64,000 nucleotides of DNA from Gavia stellata. Taxonomy: Eukaryota; Chordata; Aves; Gaviiformes; Gaviidae. The translations under genes and the position numbers were made by a program. Below, piece by piece: positions 25,401 to 39,649 of the stretch (position 1 is its first letter; every line of letters begins with the position of its first letter). The DNA is taken from contig NC_082618.1 of assembly GCF_030936135.1 (NCBI RefSeq), positions 6,297,034 through 6,361,033 on the forward strand, read 5' to 3'. Below the pieces are notes generated by a model that did not search any database, was not told the origin of the DNA, and was given only the letters and a program-made list of their open reading frames with translations.

Positions 25401-28400
25401 ATATATCCCATTCTTTCTTTTAGTCTAGGGAGAGACTGGCATGATATGGCTCCAGACAGGCAGCTGCTGCATAGGGCAGACACAACAGCAACTCTGGGTA
25501 GCTAATGGCCTTAAATGAAAAGGCTAATCTCTCAGGGCTAACTGCAAATTCAACACAGCTCAGACTTTCTGCAGGAACTTCTCTCTGCTGGCATACATGG
25601 ACTCTGATGAGACAGGACTCTTATTGTACATATGTTAGGTTGTGAAACTCTGCAAGAGCCCTCAGCTTCTCTGCTCACTTCAAAGCAAGTCCTGTTTTCA
25701 AGCACTGGGAACCCTACAAAAGACACTTTTTACCCCAGATGAGTGGGTGTTTTTATCCTTAGTTATAAATTGACCTATTAACATCACAGCTTGGAAACCA
25801 GTATTTCTTTGCTCGCTCTACAAAAGCAAAATTTCACTGACAGCAAATACCGAGTTACTGAAACGTATGGGATTTGCAAAGAATGAAATTATTTCAATAC
25901 CTGGCGATACCCCTGTGCTCAGCATACCAAGCAGTAATCTTTTCTTCCCACATCTCTGCTGTCAGCTGATACTGCCTGAGGACCTACAGAGAAAGGAAGG
26001 AGTTTGTTTCCTTTGAAGACACAAATACACGTGCTGCATCTCCCAAGCAACGTAAATGCAGCAATGCAGTTCACAGCTGGGTCATTTTGTCAAGCTCAGG
26101 GCTAATGCAAAGTTTCTAATGCTCTGGTTAATCCCACAGCAATATCTGTGCTGCAAAGAGTAGATTCAAAGATTTGTATTTATAAAGACTTACCCTTTTA
26201 GGTAAAAGTTCATCATGGGCTAGAAAGCCTGGCTCATGAAAATTTGGGTCGTAGTCACCATACTGTCCCAAGAAAGGAAGAGATACTTCAGTTTGTTAGA
26301 TGCAGAATGCTGAAGAACTTGTTGCTTGCGTAGTTTAATGCAATCGCTTGAGACAGATTTTGTTTTGATTCTCCTGTATACAGGGTAACACATAATAAAC
26401 AGGCTTCCCTCATCTGAGCTGCCCGTGGAAGTAACTTCTAGCCTTTATGCTATGCATGTGGCTCCAACACAGCCACTAAGGTGGCTATAATCTTAGACTT
26501 CAGTCCTAGCCTGCAACTCTCAGTAACTGCAGATATGAAGGAATCTCCCATGACTTCATACCCTTCTCTGAACTACAGGCTGCATTCATAAGTGTAAGCT
26601 CCCCTACTTCAATAGCCTACTGCATATAGGCTGGGCTGCTGCAGAGGGCCAGCCCTGCTAAGAGTTTGTGTTCACCTCCTGCCACTGTGTAAGTTTGGTT
26701 CTTGGTGGCATGAAGTGAACTATGTTCCGAGAGATACTAAAAAACATTATGTCCTTCCATTGTGAACTCTGGTATCAGCACCTGCTGTATCTGTGGATGT
26801 TTTTTAAAACAGGAAATAATTCTAGCTGGGAGAAAGATTAAATTAAAATGTTAGGTCCAAAGAAATCCCCCAAGTTGTGAAAGCGTAGTATATAATGTCA
26901 AAATCCTTTTAGTGGCATCTCATGCTTATTTTTCTAGCTGTACTTGTACCTCCCAGAATGACCTCCTTCTTTAGTAGCAAATTTTAACACTGCTATGTTT
27001 TACATACCACCATGTATATGTGTTGGTTAAAAAAGAAAAAAAAAAATCAATAAAAAAGAGCACTTCTATGCACAAACCTTGGCCTGAACAGCGTAAGAAG
27101 CCAGTAAAACTGTTGCTTCTGGAGAACAATAGATTTCCTCATCCAGTATTTGTTTCTTAACCTAAATCAAGAGAAAAAGGGAGCAAGTTAAAGAACCTCA
27201 AAGTCAGGACTTATGTTAGGCTTGAAATGAAACTAGACATGCCCAGACTATAACTTGGCACCAAACGTCACCTTTATGAGTTAATAACAGCAACAATAAA
27301 ATGGCATTCAGAAACACAGAAAGTCTTTACTTAGCATTACATTTAATAAAAAAAACCACCCAACTTTTGAAAGTTAAAATGTTTTAATTCTAAGGTCATA
27401 AAAATGCTAGTCGGCTATCTCCACACACCTATATAAGGAGTCCTGAAAAAGAATGTGTTATAAAATAGAAATTTTATTGACTGCACTTCATTCCTTTTAA
27501 CAACTCTTAATTTTCATCCTGCTTTGGAAAAGTTAGCTTTACAACACGTAAAACTTCAAATTTTAGGTTGGAAGGGACCTCTGGAGGTCATCTAGTCAAA
27601 GCAGGTCCAAGTAGACCAGATTGCTCAGGGCTGTCCAGCTGACTAATATTGCCAAGGACAGAGATATACTGAAGACCATAATAGTATGTTCTCAAGCTTT
27701 CCAGAATGAGAGAATAAAGGAGACCCCACAAAGGGAAGCTCACTAATAGGGCACTTAATTTATTCCAGTACTGTGGTCTAAGCACAACAAAAACATAGGG
27801 GCTTAAAAATAAAAGCCCAGTATAAACGGTAAAGAGTCTTTTAACATTCTTTTCATTTTAATAATCTATGGTGCTACCAAGATCAGAGGTGTAATAGGTT
27901 GTAAGATGTTGCTTGATTTTAAATCAGTTGGGTAATTTTTACTTGAAAACCTAAAGAGGGAAGAGGAAATTAATCTTTACACCTGAGAGGAAGATTTGTG
28001 ATGTATTTAGCCTACTAACAAGCACAAGACAAGAACATTTTGCATAATGCACGGTCTTAAACATTTCCAAAAAGAAAAATTACTTGAGATAGCACTGAGC
28101 TATCTTTACAAATACACTTTGGCACTGTAGGTACTGTGAACCGAAATGAACCATCAAGAAAGTTTTTCTTTTAAATTTAGTCTCTGGTGAGCACAATATA
28201 TGAACCTGAGTTATAGTACAGGGAAAATTCTTTCTAAGCTGTTAAAATGGAAAGAACGAAAAGACTGAAAATACTTTTCTTCCAAATTGGAAAGCTCCAG
28301 CTTTCATACTCCATGGCGCAAATCATGTTTCAGAATTTAGAACAACTTAAGATAAATCCCTCATAAGTGTCTGGGTTTTTTTCTGACCCATTCTTACATG

Positions 28401-31400
28401 GGCATTTTGTTATACTTCTTTATGAAGGAGCAAATTACCTAATCTTTAAACAGACAACATTTAGCTTTAGTCATTTACATTTATTCACACATTTTGCAAA
28501 AAGCTGTTACGCCACATTAACATGTAAAGGTCTGAATAGTCAGTAGAGCCAAAATCTGTAGGCATCCAGATGTCTGTACATGTTTTTCCTATTAGCATCC
28601 AGGTGTGATCTTAAGTTCTTATAGTCAGGAAACTTTGCAAGTTCAAATTTGTTTCAGTCTTGTTTTTCTACTTTGGAATGAGAAGAATTTGCTAATTGCA
28701 TATCTGCTAGTCAAGGCAGGTTCAAGGAGAAAAGAAAAAAGTGAAAAAAATCAGGATTAAAAGACTAGAAAAACTGTTCTGGCCCTCTCATTCCTTTCCA
28801 AAATTAGCTTAAGAAACAAATTGCCAAGTGGTTAAGGATTCTGGATGAAGTTCTAGCTAGTATATTAACCCTCAGAACAACAGCATTTTCCCATTACTTC
28901 ATTAACACATCCTCCTCAGGGAACAAGTGTATTTACTGTGTTTATTTACAGATAACAGGCTGAATTTATTCCATACACCCAATCTACTTGCACAGACACA
29001 TACTGCTGAAAGCTACCAGAATAAAGCAACACACCAGAAGGCTGTAACTTGCAGAGGACTCCACAGCAACTCAGGAGAGAAGCTGGATGTTACAGACGTT
29101 GGAACAAACAGCTGACCAACAGGCTACCATCCAAAATTCAATGCTTGTATACCTATTGTTACAGCTATGGCCTGTTGCTGCAGCATGGCTCTTCCTGGTT
29201 GATGCATCTTTATTTTGATAACAAAGCACTGTACGCCAAGAATTTGCTCCTTCTTCTACTTTAATGGAGCTAAGAGAACCCTAACAATTTCTGGGAAAAA
29301 AAAAAGTGGCAAATAAGAAAGCTGCCTCCGCAAAGCTACTAGCATCAATGCATGTGTGGGGTTAACTATTACTTTTACTAGCTTCCTTCTCATGGAAATT
29401 TGTAAGAACCACCATGGCGTACAGACCAAGCTGTGTTCACACAGCTAACAACTCTGCTTTTGAGCACAGTACTGCTGTCCTGCAGCTCCTCAGAAACTGC
29501 CCCTATGGCAGAGCTGAAATGGGTTCTGTTATCTGTAACGAAGATTTGTCAGGGCTGGGGATTTATTCTGCTAGCATGAGTGGCAGGCACCCAGTTCAAG
29601 GTGGTAGGGAAGACAACTCAAACTGGCTAATTTGACTGGCAGAATCAGTGTGTGCAAGTCTGGACCTTTCAGAAGAATACCAACACCATACCAAGGGAAC
29701 AGCACTTCTCATCCAAGGGGCTGTCAGACAATATGATGATGCCTCCAGACTTTGTCTTTAAAATTCACACATTGTGGTGAATCTTCTGTTTGAGTCGTAG
29801 CTGTGTATGCTGCTCCACTCCCTGAAACTTGTTAGATGAGCAAAACTGTATTTCAGAATGGCTATCAAATTCTATGATCTTTTTTCCCTACAATCCAAAA
29901 TGAAGATTTAAGGACAGATTAGGGAGCTCTTGTTTTCTAGTGATTGTGCCTTCTACAGTCACACACAACAAGATCTCCCAGTAACCACCTGGACTATTTT
30001 TAGGAACTTGCAAGTTTCAGTTTCAGGGGTAGGCTGTAGTCACAGGTCTTGTTCTGTCTGCAGCTGATATGAGTGAAAAAGCTTATTGTCCCCAACTGCT
30101 TATCACCATTCCTTCCCTCTTCTCCACCTTCACAACTGCCACCATAATTGCTTGTGTAGTCACTCCCACACACAGTACATACATCTAATAACAGGTCTCT
30201 TCTAATTCTGCTCATTTTGAAAGAGCTAGGTTAGAGAACAGTTACGCAAGAGGTTACACCAGCAGGTCTAAGACGATGATGACAAGGAGCTGTTGAGACT
30301 CTCTTCATCCAACTTTGCTGCAGCCAGAGCAGACCAGGTGACACAGTCCCTCAAGATACTTCTGAAGCTGATAAAAAGGATGGCTTCACTTTATACTTCT
30401 CAGCACTGACCAGTTAGGGAAAAAGCCTCACAGTTCTTCAAGCAGTGCCAGCCTTGCATGGATTTCTTTTTAACACATACTATAGGAGCAAAACAAGTCT
30501 GGAATATCCAGATGTGGAATTATCATGTAAACTGCTAGGTGTAAGTCATTTTACATGAAACTACAGGTCTCAGCAATTTAACTCCCATTCCTAACAAACA
30601 GTAAGAGGAGCTATCAAGGGAACAAAAACCTGCAGAAGGCAAATAACACTCAGCTTACCAGTACACAAAACCACAGCAGTCAGGAGAGATGTTTGCGTTT
30701 CATAAAAATGAGATCTTTACAGAGACACTGATACAGCTGAAGCCAGCAGAATCATTCTGAGACTAACAGCTGCCAACAAGATCAAAGACAATACAAAAGG
30801 ACTGGGGTAAATACAGAGGGAATTCATGGTTAAAAACTGTTCCTGACCTGAAGGAAGAATAAATGCTGGGTAATTTCCTGTAATAGTTCCTCTTCTACCT
30901 TCTCTGGGTAGAATTTAGCCAAAAAATGAAAGCTAATGGGATCTTCTTTGGGGATTTCTTGATCTAAAACCTGTTTACAGATAAAATAAAAATCAGTAGC
31001 AAAAATAGTACATAAGTGTCAAAATAATATTCCAGAGGAAAATCAGAAAGCAGCCGATAATCCACTTAAAGCAGCCTTTCCATATTTTAGAAGAAAGGGC
31101 AATGCTGAGTTTTAATCTAATAGCAATCAGTGCAGATAGTGGTGATTGGAGCATGATACTTAAGGCCAAATTGTCATAGAAACAATCAGACCAAATCACA
31201 CAATGAACTTGAGTCTTAAAAAATGATACCATCTAAAATTATGATTTGTCATGTAACACATACCTTTAGCTCCTGTGCTAAAAGTAGTAAATCTTTTCAT
31301 AAGTAAAAAATTGCCACGTTATTTTTTGTTTCCTATACCTTTTTGTCCATCTTTAGCCAGGTGCACATTCCTTTTATTGTGTACTGCAAGCCAAAGAACC

Positions 31401-33337
31401 AAGTCTCCCTTAAACCAAGCGCTCGGCACACCAAGTCAAACAAGTCCTTTCCCTTCCACTTCATCTGGAAGAGAAAAAGAAAATTAAGCAAAACAGGTAT
31501 GTCTTGAATGAATTTGCTACATTTTAGTCAAGCAAACTAGGCTACCATTTGCCTTTCTCCTATGAACTCTTATTTCACCTTTAGCTTTTCAATGAAATAT
31601 GCTTACTGTTGTGTACAGCAAAGGTGCAATAGTTATAATACTGTACCTCCTCTTCCTCTCCTCCGGAGAAACATTCACAGAGCAGCTGCAGTCATTTAAC
31701 CACAGCATCAAGCACTTTATGAGCACAGAGAATGAGGACTGTACTATTGATTTCCTAGGACATGGCAAGGCTTTATTAATATTTGTAAAAATCTCATTCA
31801 ATAGTTTGTACAAATTGGAAAGACTGAGAGAAGGCCAGGGGAAATCAAGAGAGTGTCAGGGCACAGCATAGAAATGCCAGACAATGAAAGCAAATCCATC
31901 TTTCACATACCTCAGCTATTTCAGTGGCACCAAGCCAAGCCTTTAAGCTACTCTGATTTAAATGAACAGGAGCCTGTCTTCTAGAGTAATTTAGTAGCCT
32001 GGCTCCATAGAGAGCAAACTTTGATTAAAGGTCCTGAAATTCACACACATACAATGCCTCATTTTTTCACTGAAGAGGCTGCACATCTGTTTCTTCTATT
32101 TGGGTACATGTTAAAAAGATGATCTTGTCTAATTGCATGGGTCAGCCACTAAAAATTTAATGGCAAAAAAAAATTACCTTTTAGGCAATATTTGGCTGGA
32201 AAGCAGGAAATCATCCCAGCAAAAAAGCAGTATTTGGGGAGGAGGGTGAGATAGCGAAGGAAGGAATACATTAAGCTGGATTTGTTAACAAGGACTCTGA
32301 TCTCTCAATCAAATTTTCCAAATCCTTTATTTTCACAACTCCGCCTGAAAGTATTCTAGACCAGTAAGTCACAGAAGTGCACTGCTTGTGACTAATCTGT
32401 TCTGTCTTTGAGGGACCCAGTAAATGAGATACTAAATGCCCCACAAGACAGTCAAGTCTCTCCTTAGAATTGCCAGTCCCACTGGACCTCAGTTTTCTAA
32501 CTCCTCTTCTCCAAAAAACTGTATGTCTTTTTTTGCTTTTGCTGGATGATTAGGAATTAATCAGGCACAGTTCTGTTTCCTCGATAGTGCAGCCCAATTC
32601 ATTTAGCAATTGATCACTTGCTATATTTGTTTTCTTCCATATTTTTCTGCAGTCATGACTTCTCTATCCAATTTACTAAATAACCGTAACTAATAGAAGA
32701 AAAGCTAGATTTTTCATGTGATCATTTTTCTCTTCTGCCCAGAGATACAAAACAGCCATTGTAGTTAAAGAAATAAACTGCAGTTTACAAATGGCAAGTT
32801 TGAAGAGAATGTCCCAGATCAGCTAAGCACTAAAGTACCACTTTACAAATTATTTTATAAGCAACATCTTAGGACCAGCTCTGACCAGACTTTTTTATCC
32901 AAGCTGAGAGTGTCTTAAAGAGTTGTGTCACAAAAAAAGAATTTTGTGGAGAAGTAAGTATACTTACAAACAAGCCCTGCATCGTGTGCTGGAATGCTTA
33001 TGAAGAAAACAGGCCTACTGCTCGTTTAGCCGTGTCACTCAAATGGATTTCATGGAAACAGCTTTAAATTCTGAATAGAGCTGTTTAACATAAGAATGCA
33101 TCTAGGACTAAGTAATCCATTGTTTATAAAAATGATAGATCAGTTTTAAGACCATCCACAAACTGATAATCTGAACTTTTCAAATTTATGTTTTGCTAAT
33201 ACAAAGGTCAGTCTCCATCTTTCTAGCATTCTGCTGAGGACTCTTACCTCACAGCTGAACTCCATTTCAGCATCCACTGTTATAATTTTGACTTTAAAAG
33301 TCTTCGGTTGTTTCTTCTTCAGGCCTCGGATGGACAT
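16446..33337 (-). CDS. NF2L: Merlin-like FERM protein (NF2 paralogue), sixteen coding exons
   Basis: Coding exons: 33337-33248, 31464-31339, 30970-30848, 27161-27078, 26262-26194, 25983-25901, 24651-24576, 24125-23988, 22250-22176, 21391-21278, 20839-20717, 20145-19928, 19108-19006, 18275-18148, 17533-17383, 16694-16446. All borders are GT/AG and all phases agree: 1950 bases, 649 residues. Residues about 12-304 form a FERM domain (KKKQPKTF, then [53 protein letters not shown]). A charged helical region follows ([14 protein letters not shown] to [15 protein letters not shown]). Merlin rather than ezrin/radixin/moesin is shown by the F2 'blue box' YQLTAEM at 169-175, the helix sequence, the KRLS motif with Ser510 (human Ser518, the PAK/PKA site) and the lack of an ERM actin-binding end. 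Numbering runs exactly 8 behind human merlin. Merlins act under the plasma membrane in Hippo and contact-inhibition signalling. The last 82 residues are unlike known merlins. The symbol is informal. Confidence 0.9.
27560..27740 (-). mobile_element. CR1 LINE 3' fragment, minus strand
   Basis: The plus strand reads AGGTTGGAAGGGACCTCTGG, then GGTCATCTAGTC, then AGACCAGATTGCTCAGGGCT. These are the hallmark blocks of the avian CR1 3' end in antisense. A short deletion follows the TCATCTAGTC block, and similarity fades after about 27,690. It lies in an intron of the merlin-like gene, in the same direction as the gene, and is the best-preserved repeat in the window. Confidence 0.85.
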
Positions 33338-33365
33338 ATTTTTTAGTTTATTAGGATAGCCACAC
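33338..33365 (-). other. NF2L: 5' UTR part of the first coding exon of the merlin-like gene
   Basis: A pyrimidine-rich acceptor ending in TTTCAG lies just upstream of 33365, so the exon with the start codon is not the first exon. The 28 bases before the ATG contain no in-frame stop, so extra N-terminal residues from an upstream exon cannot be excluded. The ATG chosen aligns with Met9 of human merlin. Confidence 0.6.
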
Positions 33366-34834
33366 CTGAAATCAAACATGCGTTACATTTAGGGCTGGAA
33401 ATTCAGTAACGTTTTCTTGACTAGATTCCAAAGTAGGATGAGTCCAAACTTGCAGAATAAAGTCACCTCTAAATATGTATTTTTGTGTCTGAGACAATAA
33501 GAGCGGATGTTGAAACAAAAAATTTAGTTTGACCTTTAAATTTAGTTTGCTCCTTAAAATAAATTGCTCCAAAACGTCATTCTTGTCTTTCCTCAGACCT
33601 CGGCAAACACTGGGTTCCTACAGTACAAGAAAGAACGTCATTCAGACCTTATATTGCAAGATCCAAGGGCCTGCCTCTCACTGTGGCTGAGGACATACAT
33701 CTAGGGAACCTCAGCCCAGCCCTTGTGCTCCATACAATCACCCACATCCATGCAATTCAGCAGTCTCTTGCAACAAAACTCTGCAATGGATGAATGTTTA
33801 CAGTTTCATACAAGTAATACCTGGCTTTTGAATAATGCCATCAGAAATATGACATTCCTCATCCCCTTTACACATCCAAGCAAAATTCCCTTTCTCAAAG
33901 GTCTCTGCAGCATGTATCAACACCAAATGCACCAGTGGAAGCTCCACTTGTAAAACAGACAGTAGAGTGCTACATCACGCAGCAAAACGTTATGATATCA
34001 AATCCAACTCAATCCTTTTCCATCAGTTACGGCTCCTCGAGCAACTAACCTATTGAGTTTCTTCACAACATGAGATCTTAACTCCCTGAAATGATACAAA
34101 TGCCAAGAATATCTGCAGTGAAATTAAGCTGAATTTACCATGTTCTCTTGGGCATACTAACTCACAATGATAAAAGTTATTTAAACCAGAAATTTTTGCA
34201 GTGGAGTTCTTATGAAATGAATTTAATTTTGCAGAAGCCTACAGAAAAATCCTTCACAAATCTTCTATTCTAAATGCAATTGACTGCATGCCATCAAGAA
34301 AATTGATGAGACATGCTATTTCTACAGCCACAAGGGTTTTGTGGATACCATTCAAACCAAATGTTGAAAGTTGGGGTTAAATGATAGTGTGAATCTGCAC
34401 TACGCAGTTCTCAGATGTTTACTTCTGAGCACAGGAAACCAGCCTGTAAAGTTTTCTTCTTTTTGCTTTATAAAATTAACTGCTCAGACTTGCACAACCT
34501 ATTTAGTATCTGTGAACTATATAGGTCAAGAAGAGACTGAGGCATTCTTGGTTTCCTACAATGTAAGACTATTACAGTGTGGCAGACTTCCAATCTCTCC
34601 TTAAGGAATTCCAAAATAAAGTTCTAGTTTAAACTGAAAAGTTCCATTTGTCTGTACCTTCCAGGATTTTTTAAGATATCTTGTCCCCTTCTTTTGCTTC
34701 TGCTGAGCTCTAAATTGGCTTGCAAATGTACTGATTATTTTCCACTTTGTACGTGCCCCTCATCCAAAAATTTCAAGTAGCTAAATAGGAGGTAAAATGT
34801 ATGTGGAAGTTTTTCTTTTCAAATTGTACAGAAG

Positions 34835-34910
34835 TTGAGGCAGAGAACAGATGAGTTAGTTACCAAATCATATGGACATCAGCAGCAGAGTTGAGACCGA
34901 GTACTTGAGA
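34835..34910 (-). repeat. Possible MIR-like SINE relic, minus strand
   Basis: The pattern TTGAGGCAGAGAACAGATGA, then GTTACCAAATCATATGGACA, then GCAGCAGAGTTGAGACC loosely follows the antisense MIR core. It is weak and could be chance. Confidence 0.3.
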
Positions 34911-35199
34911 CAACTCAGAGTGGGGAAGAAAAACTCGGGAGGAAATTCATCTTTCTGACACCACTGAGACCAGCTGAGGAGTCCTCTCCCTCCAATTGGC
35001 TCTGGTAAAACTTCTGCTGAAGTCTTGTTCGGTTTGGGGCAACACACTTCAGGAAAGATAATGGGCTAACTGGAGAGAATCCAAAGGAGAGATCCAAGGG
35101 CTAGAAAATAATCTGTGGTAAAATGAAAGTACTGGTTAGTAGAGAGAAGGGACAAGTGTGGTGAGACATTATAATGTCTGCTCTTCATGACCACAGTGG

Positions 35200-35345
35200 T
35201 TCAGACAAGGAATAATGGGCTTAATTAAAATCGCAGACAGGTTGCACACTGAGAAAAACTCACTAACAATAAGAATATTATGATGCTGGAAAAGTGTAGG
35301 ATGGAATTTCTATATTTATGAACTTCTATCCAAAACAGTGTGACA
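35200..35345 (+). mobile_element. Decayed LINE (CR1-type) C-terminal/3' relic, plus strand
   Basis: AAGGAATAATGGGCTTAATT, then GCACACTGAGAAAAACTCAC and a TGATGCTGGAAAAGTGTAGG segment follow the order of the C-terminal coding end of CR1-type LINEs. It lies in the long interval upstream of the first coding exon of the merlin-like gene. Confidence 0.45.
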
Positions 35346-38300
35346 GTACATTCTCCCTCCTCAAGACTGGAGGGAACTACATGCCCTCAAAGCACTCTCC
35401 CCAAGCTGGTCCTTCTGCTGGTGCCTGCCACCAGTCGTAGGAAAGGCTAGACCAAACTACCGAGAAACAGCGCCAGCCAGGGTGCTTCAGGGATAGGCAT
35501 ATCCAGAGCCCAAATGCCATCACCCCCAGGGCACCCCCTTGTCCTCAGGGAATATGTTTTTCACTCCTCTAAAAAAATATTTTGCCACAGAGTGCATTTC
35601 CTCTCTAACTTAGGCAACACCTCAGTGCACACTACTGAGCAGAGCTCAGGTCCTTTCAACTTAGCATAGAAAAGTGTTTGCTATTAAGGGGAAAGGAATA
35701 TTTAAAAACAAAAAAGACGATAGTAGTATGGTATAATGTGACCACAGTAATACTGACAAGGAGAGCATCATGTGAAGGCATCCAAAACAGCAGTAATTAT
35801 TCCAGTAATTTTTTGATCTCTAATCTGCAAGCTGCAACACAGCTAACAGCAAAATTATATTTTAACCTGTTACATTCCAAAGGTCCTTCCTGTCCAGTTT
35901 CTTCAAAATCAGAGATTTAGCATAAATAATTATACCATTGGATACAGCAGTTAAAGCATGAGAACTACAAACTACTATACAACACTGGAAACAACACCTT
36001 CTTCTATTAGTTCTAGAAGAAACACCAATGGCTAAAGACAAAGGAGAAAAAAGCTTCATAATTCATTTTTAATATGTAATTTGAAACGGCCAATTGAATT
36101 AAACAGGAACTTGGAGTTAGGGCCAGTACAGAACATTCTCAAAGAGTTTCATATGGAAAACGCTGAACAGATAAAATTGAAAAACTGCAGAAGAATGTAC
36201 TAATTTTCTCAAAATATGACAAAAATACCAGAGCCCTTCATTTTGACTTTGAAGTTCTTTCTTTTTTCTTATATAACGTGGTTGAAATGACAATATAATT
36301 TGTTCAACATTTCCAATAGCATTTTTTTTCCTTTCCAGAATTTTTATTCCATGGAAAAGTACATTCTGACTCACAGTGAAAAGACGTTTCTGAATATCAA
36401 ATTTTCCCAAGAAATGTAAACTGTATTTTAATCAATAGCACTGGTAAAGAATAGAAAAGGTTTTCACACTGAATAGCTTAAATGAATGTCAGATACTGAC
36501 AACGTAAGCAAAAGCACTTAAGAGTGAAGTTTTTGGAAAAATAACTTTTGCAAATAAGAGAAATCTTGCCGAATAGGACAATCTGGATTCGCAATCTTTT
36601 GTTTAAACGCAAAAGCAATCCACTCTCTAGATCCCTGCTAATAACAACATTTAACTGTGAATCATGTGCAACATGTTTCAAGATAGAGTTTCTGTCACTG
36701 AGCTCCAGTGATTTATTTCTGCAGTTGCCACAGGGATCTAAGCTCAAGACACAGAAGCAGCAAAATGCAATAGATCAGAGCATGTCATAACCTTACCAAA
36801 TAACACATTAATCCAAAATAGGGTGGGGTGATAAAAGATTCCTGTCCAGCCAGAATCTGGGAACAGATAGTTCAGAAGCTGTGAATGTCCACAGCTTCTC
36901 CTGCACCTTATGAAAACCAACAGAAAGATGATAAAAGCTTTGCTTGATGAGGGGAACAGAAATGCAGTGATGAGGAATATAACTTGCAGGAACTAAACAG
37001 TCCTGACTCTGCCTTTTAGCATGTTCATGTCCAAGATGAAAGAACTGACATCCACCAGCTCCGACTGGATTATAGTCTTCTCCCTTCTTGACAATCAGAA
37101 ACTAGTGCCTGAGACAAAACGTGGGGGTGCAAGGGGAACTGGGAACAGCAGGCAATAGCAAGAAGAACTGGCAAAGCGACTCTTGCAGAGACTGATGCTT
37201 ATCTGTATCACAGCACTAGATGGGCAGTTGTGTTATACCACTGTGCTGCACACTTTATCAAAATGGGAAATAACCCACACATCAGATACCACTTACAGTA
37301 TTAACTGAAAACTACAAAGAAAGAAAGTGAAATCAGCATTCCCCTCTAAAAGCTCAATAAATCCACCAGAATTCAGTACATTAGAGACAGACACAGAGAA
37401 ATACCTCAACAAACAAGCTGTAATCAACCTTCCCAAGAGTGAGAGTACAATTTACTTTCAGTTTAGCATTTCCAAGGTGAATGGATGGTTTGCAGGGCTC
37501 TCCACAGGATATAAAGATTCCCCTTCACATGGCACTTGTTCTCAGTGACAACTGTGCATGAGCTATTCCCATCCAATCACACTTTGGTCAGCCACACTCA
37601 AGTGAAAAAGCATCTGTTTTCACACACAGAAAAAGCCAGCAGCACTTTTTAAGGTGAGACCTCCTTAGTCTCAGCTACAGACAGGCTAAGAATTAATGGA
37701 AACTGAGTCCCCTCTCTTACACCCCCAAAAGCAGTCTGCCCTTAAACATCAGCACACTCCCAGGGGCAGCAACTGCACCATCTGCTAGCAAAGTTCTTAC
37801 ACAAGCTGGAAATATAAAACCCTTGGGACTGCAGTGTGGTTTAAAGAAACAAGGTTTGGGAAGTACTTAAGAGCCACCAAGTTGATGCTTGAAGCATCAA
37901 CTGCAAAAGTACATTAACATAGATACTACCACAATTTGAAAGTCTCCTGTCATTGCTGAAATACTTACTGGAACTCTTCATCACAAATTCCCCTGACTCA
38001 TGTTTCTCCCGGTTTCTGAATTTCTATACTTAAGCTCAGAAATTAATGCAAGTAATTTGAATGCAGACAATACAGGAAAGCGTTGTGGGCTTTTTACAGT
38101 TGTTGACTCACGCTTCTGTGGTGCTCCCTGCCCTACCCAAGTAACAATTTAAGCAAAGAATTCACTGTTTTAAAAAGGGTCAGCAATATAAAGGTTTTTC
38201 TTACATCTCAATCTAAAAATAAGTTATCTAAAGTCATCAGTTGGAACCAAGACTTACCTCACAGATCATTTTCTGAACAAAGATGAGAAGAAAAAAAATT

Positions 38301-39649
38301 CTTTTTAATCCATAATTCTGTATTTTTCAGCAGACATCAATATCCAGCCCTCACAAGTTCTGCCACTGAAAATAAGATCCAAAAACAACTTTTATACTTG
38401 ATCCCCTTTCCTTTGTTTCCTATGAACTGCAGCATGTTAGCGCCCTCTGAAAAATCAAAGAATTGCTTTCCCAGGTGATATGAAAGGCTCTTAACCATTT
38501 CCTGCCTGTGCCAGCAAGACTCCTCCCAACTTCTCTCCACTGTAATTCAAGCAATAAGGCACTAAAATAAGAAGTCCATGAATTTTGACTTGGGTATCTG
38601 TAAGAACATTCAATGAACTGCCAATAACACCTTTGATAGTACTTGATTAAACTATTTCAAGAGTGTCTCCAGCCGTACAAAGAACAGCCTGTTCTCACCA
38701 TACCCAGCCACCTTAAAAAGGGAAGCTGCACAGTGTTGTCCCATTAAGTAAATACAATTCCCTACCTGCCCTCTTCCTGTGGTGAGAGATGATGGGACAG
38801 CAATGCCTAAAGAGAACAAGCCTGAAAAGCGGGCAGCAGCCAAAATACTTGCCAGCAGAAAAAGATAAATGAACACATTTAAATAAAAAAGGGATAGCCT
38901 CAGCCTGAAGTCACAGGAACAGAGGCCACAAGTTCCATGAGCTGCCAGGAGTATGTTACCTCAAAGGCAATGGCAAAGTCAAGGCTTTTTTTGCCATTAT
39001 TTTTTGTTAACCCTCCATTTTAGATACAGGTTACAGAAACTGAATGTCCACCAGGGTATGGATAAGCAAGGACAACAGACCAGCTCTCACTTCATATATG
39101 TTACCAGTATTCCAGATTTGCATGGAAAACCTTCAAGGTGTGGCTCATTTATATAACAACAGCAGGTGGAAGAGCACAAAACTACTCCCTGCGCAAACAG
39201 ACTTTAGCTCCGGGCAGCCACAAAAAGAGTCTGCACTGACAGCCAGCTCCATCCCGAAATGCAGAGGGTAAAATGGCACCTCAGCTCTCACACCTCTGCC
39301 TCCTCAGGCCCGTCCAGCGCCTCCAGACCAAGGCCTGCTGCGCACTGCGCACAGCCCCATAGCACAACACATTGCTGCTGAACATGGCACCCGGATTAGT
39401 TAGTTATACCAGAACTCAGGCTGGATTCAGCTGTGTGAGCCCACAGGGGCCAGAGGTAGGGCAGGTCTCCCCACAGACAGCAGCTGCCCAAAGAAACAGA
39501 GCCCACACCCAGCACCCACTCCCCCATTTCCCCTGGCTGCAGGGCCTCCTGCTCCCCTTAGCCTCAGAGATGAAGAAAACCTCATTTCATTTGGCTTTAA
39601 TCTCTCACTGCACCCTGAAGCTGCCTCAGGGGCAGCATATCAAAGCCAC
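35346..39649. other. Probable first intron of the merlin-like gene; nothing else seen
   Basis: If the merlin-like gene starts at the CpG promoter near 39.7 kb, this is part of its first intron of about 6.3 kb. I see no coding exon and no well-preserved repeat in it. Confidence 0.4.
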
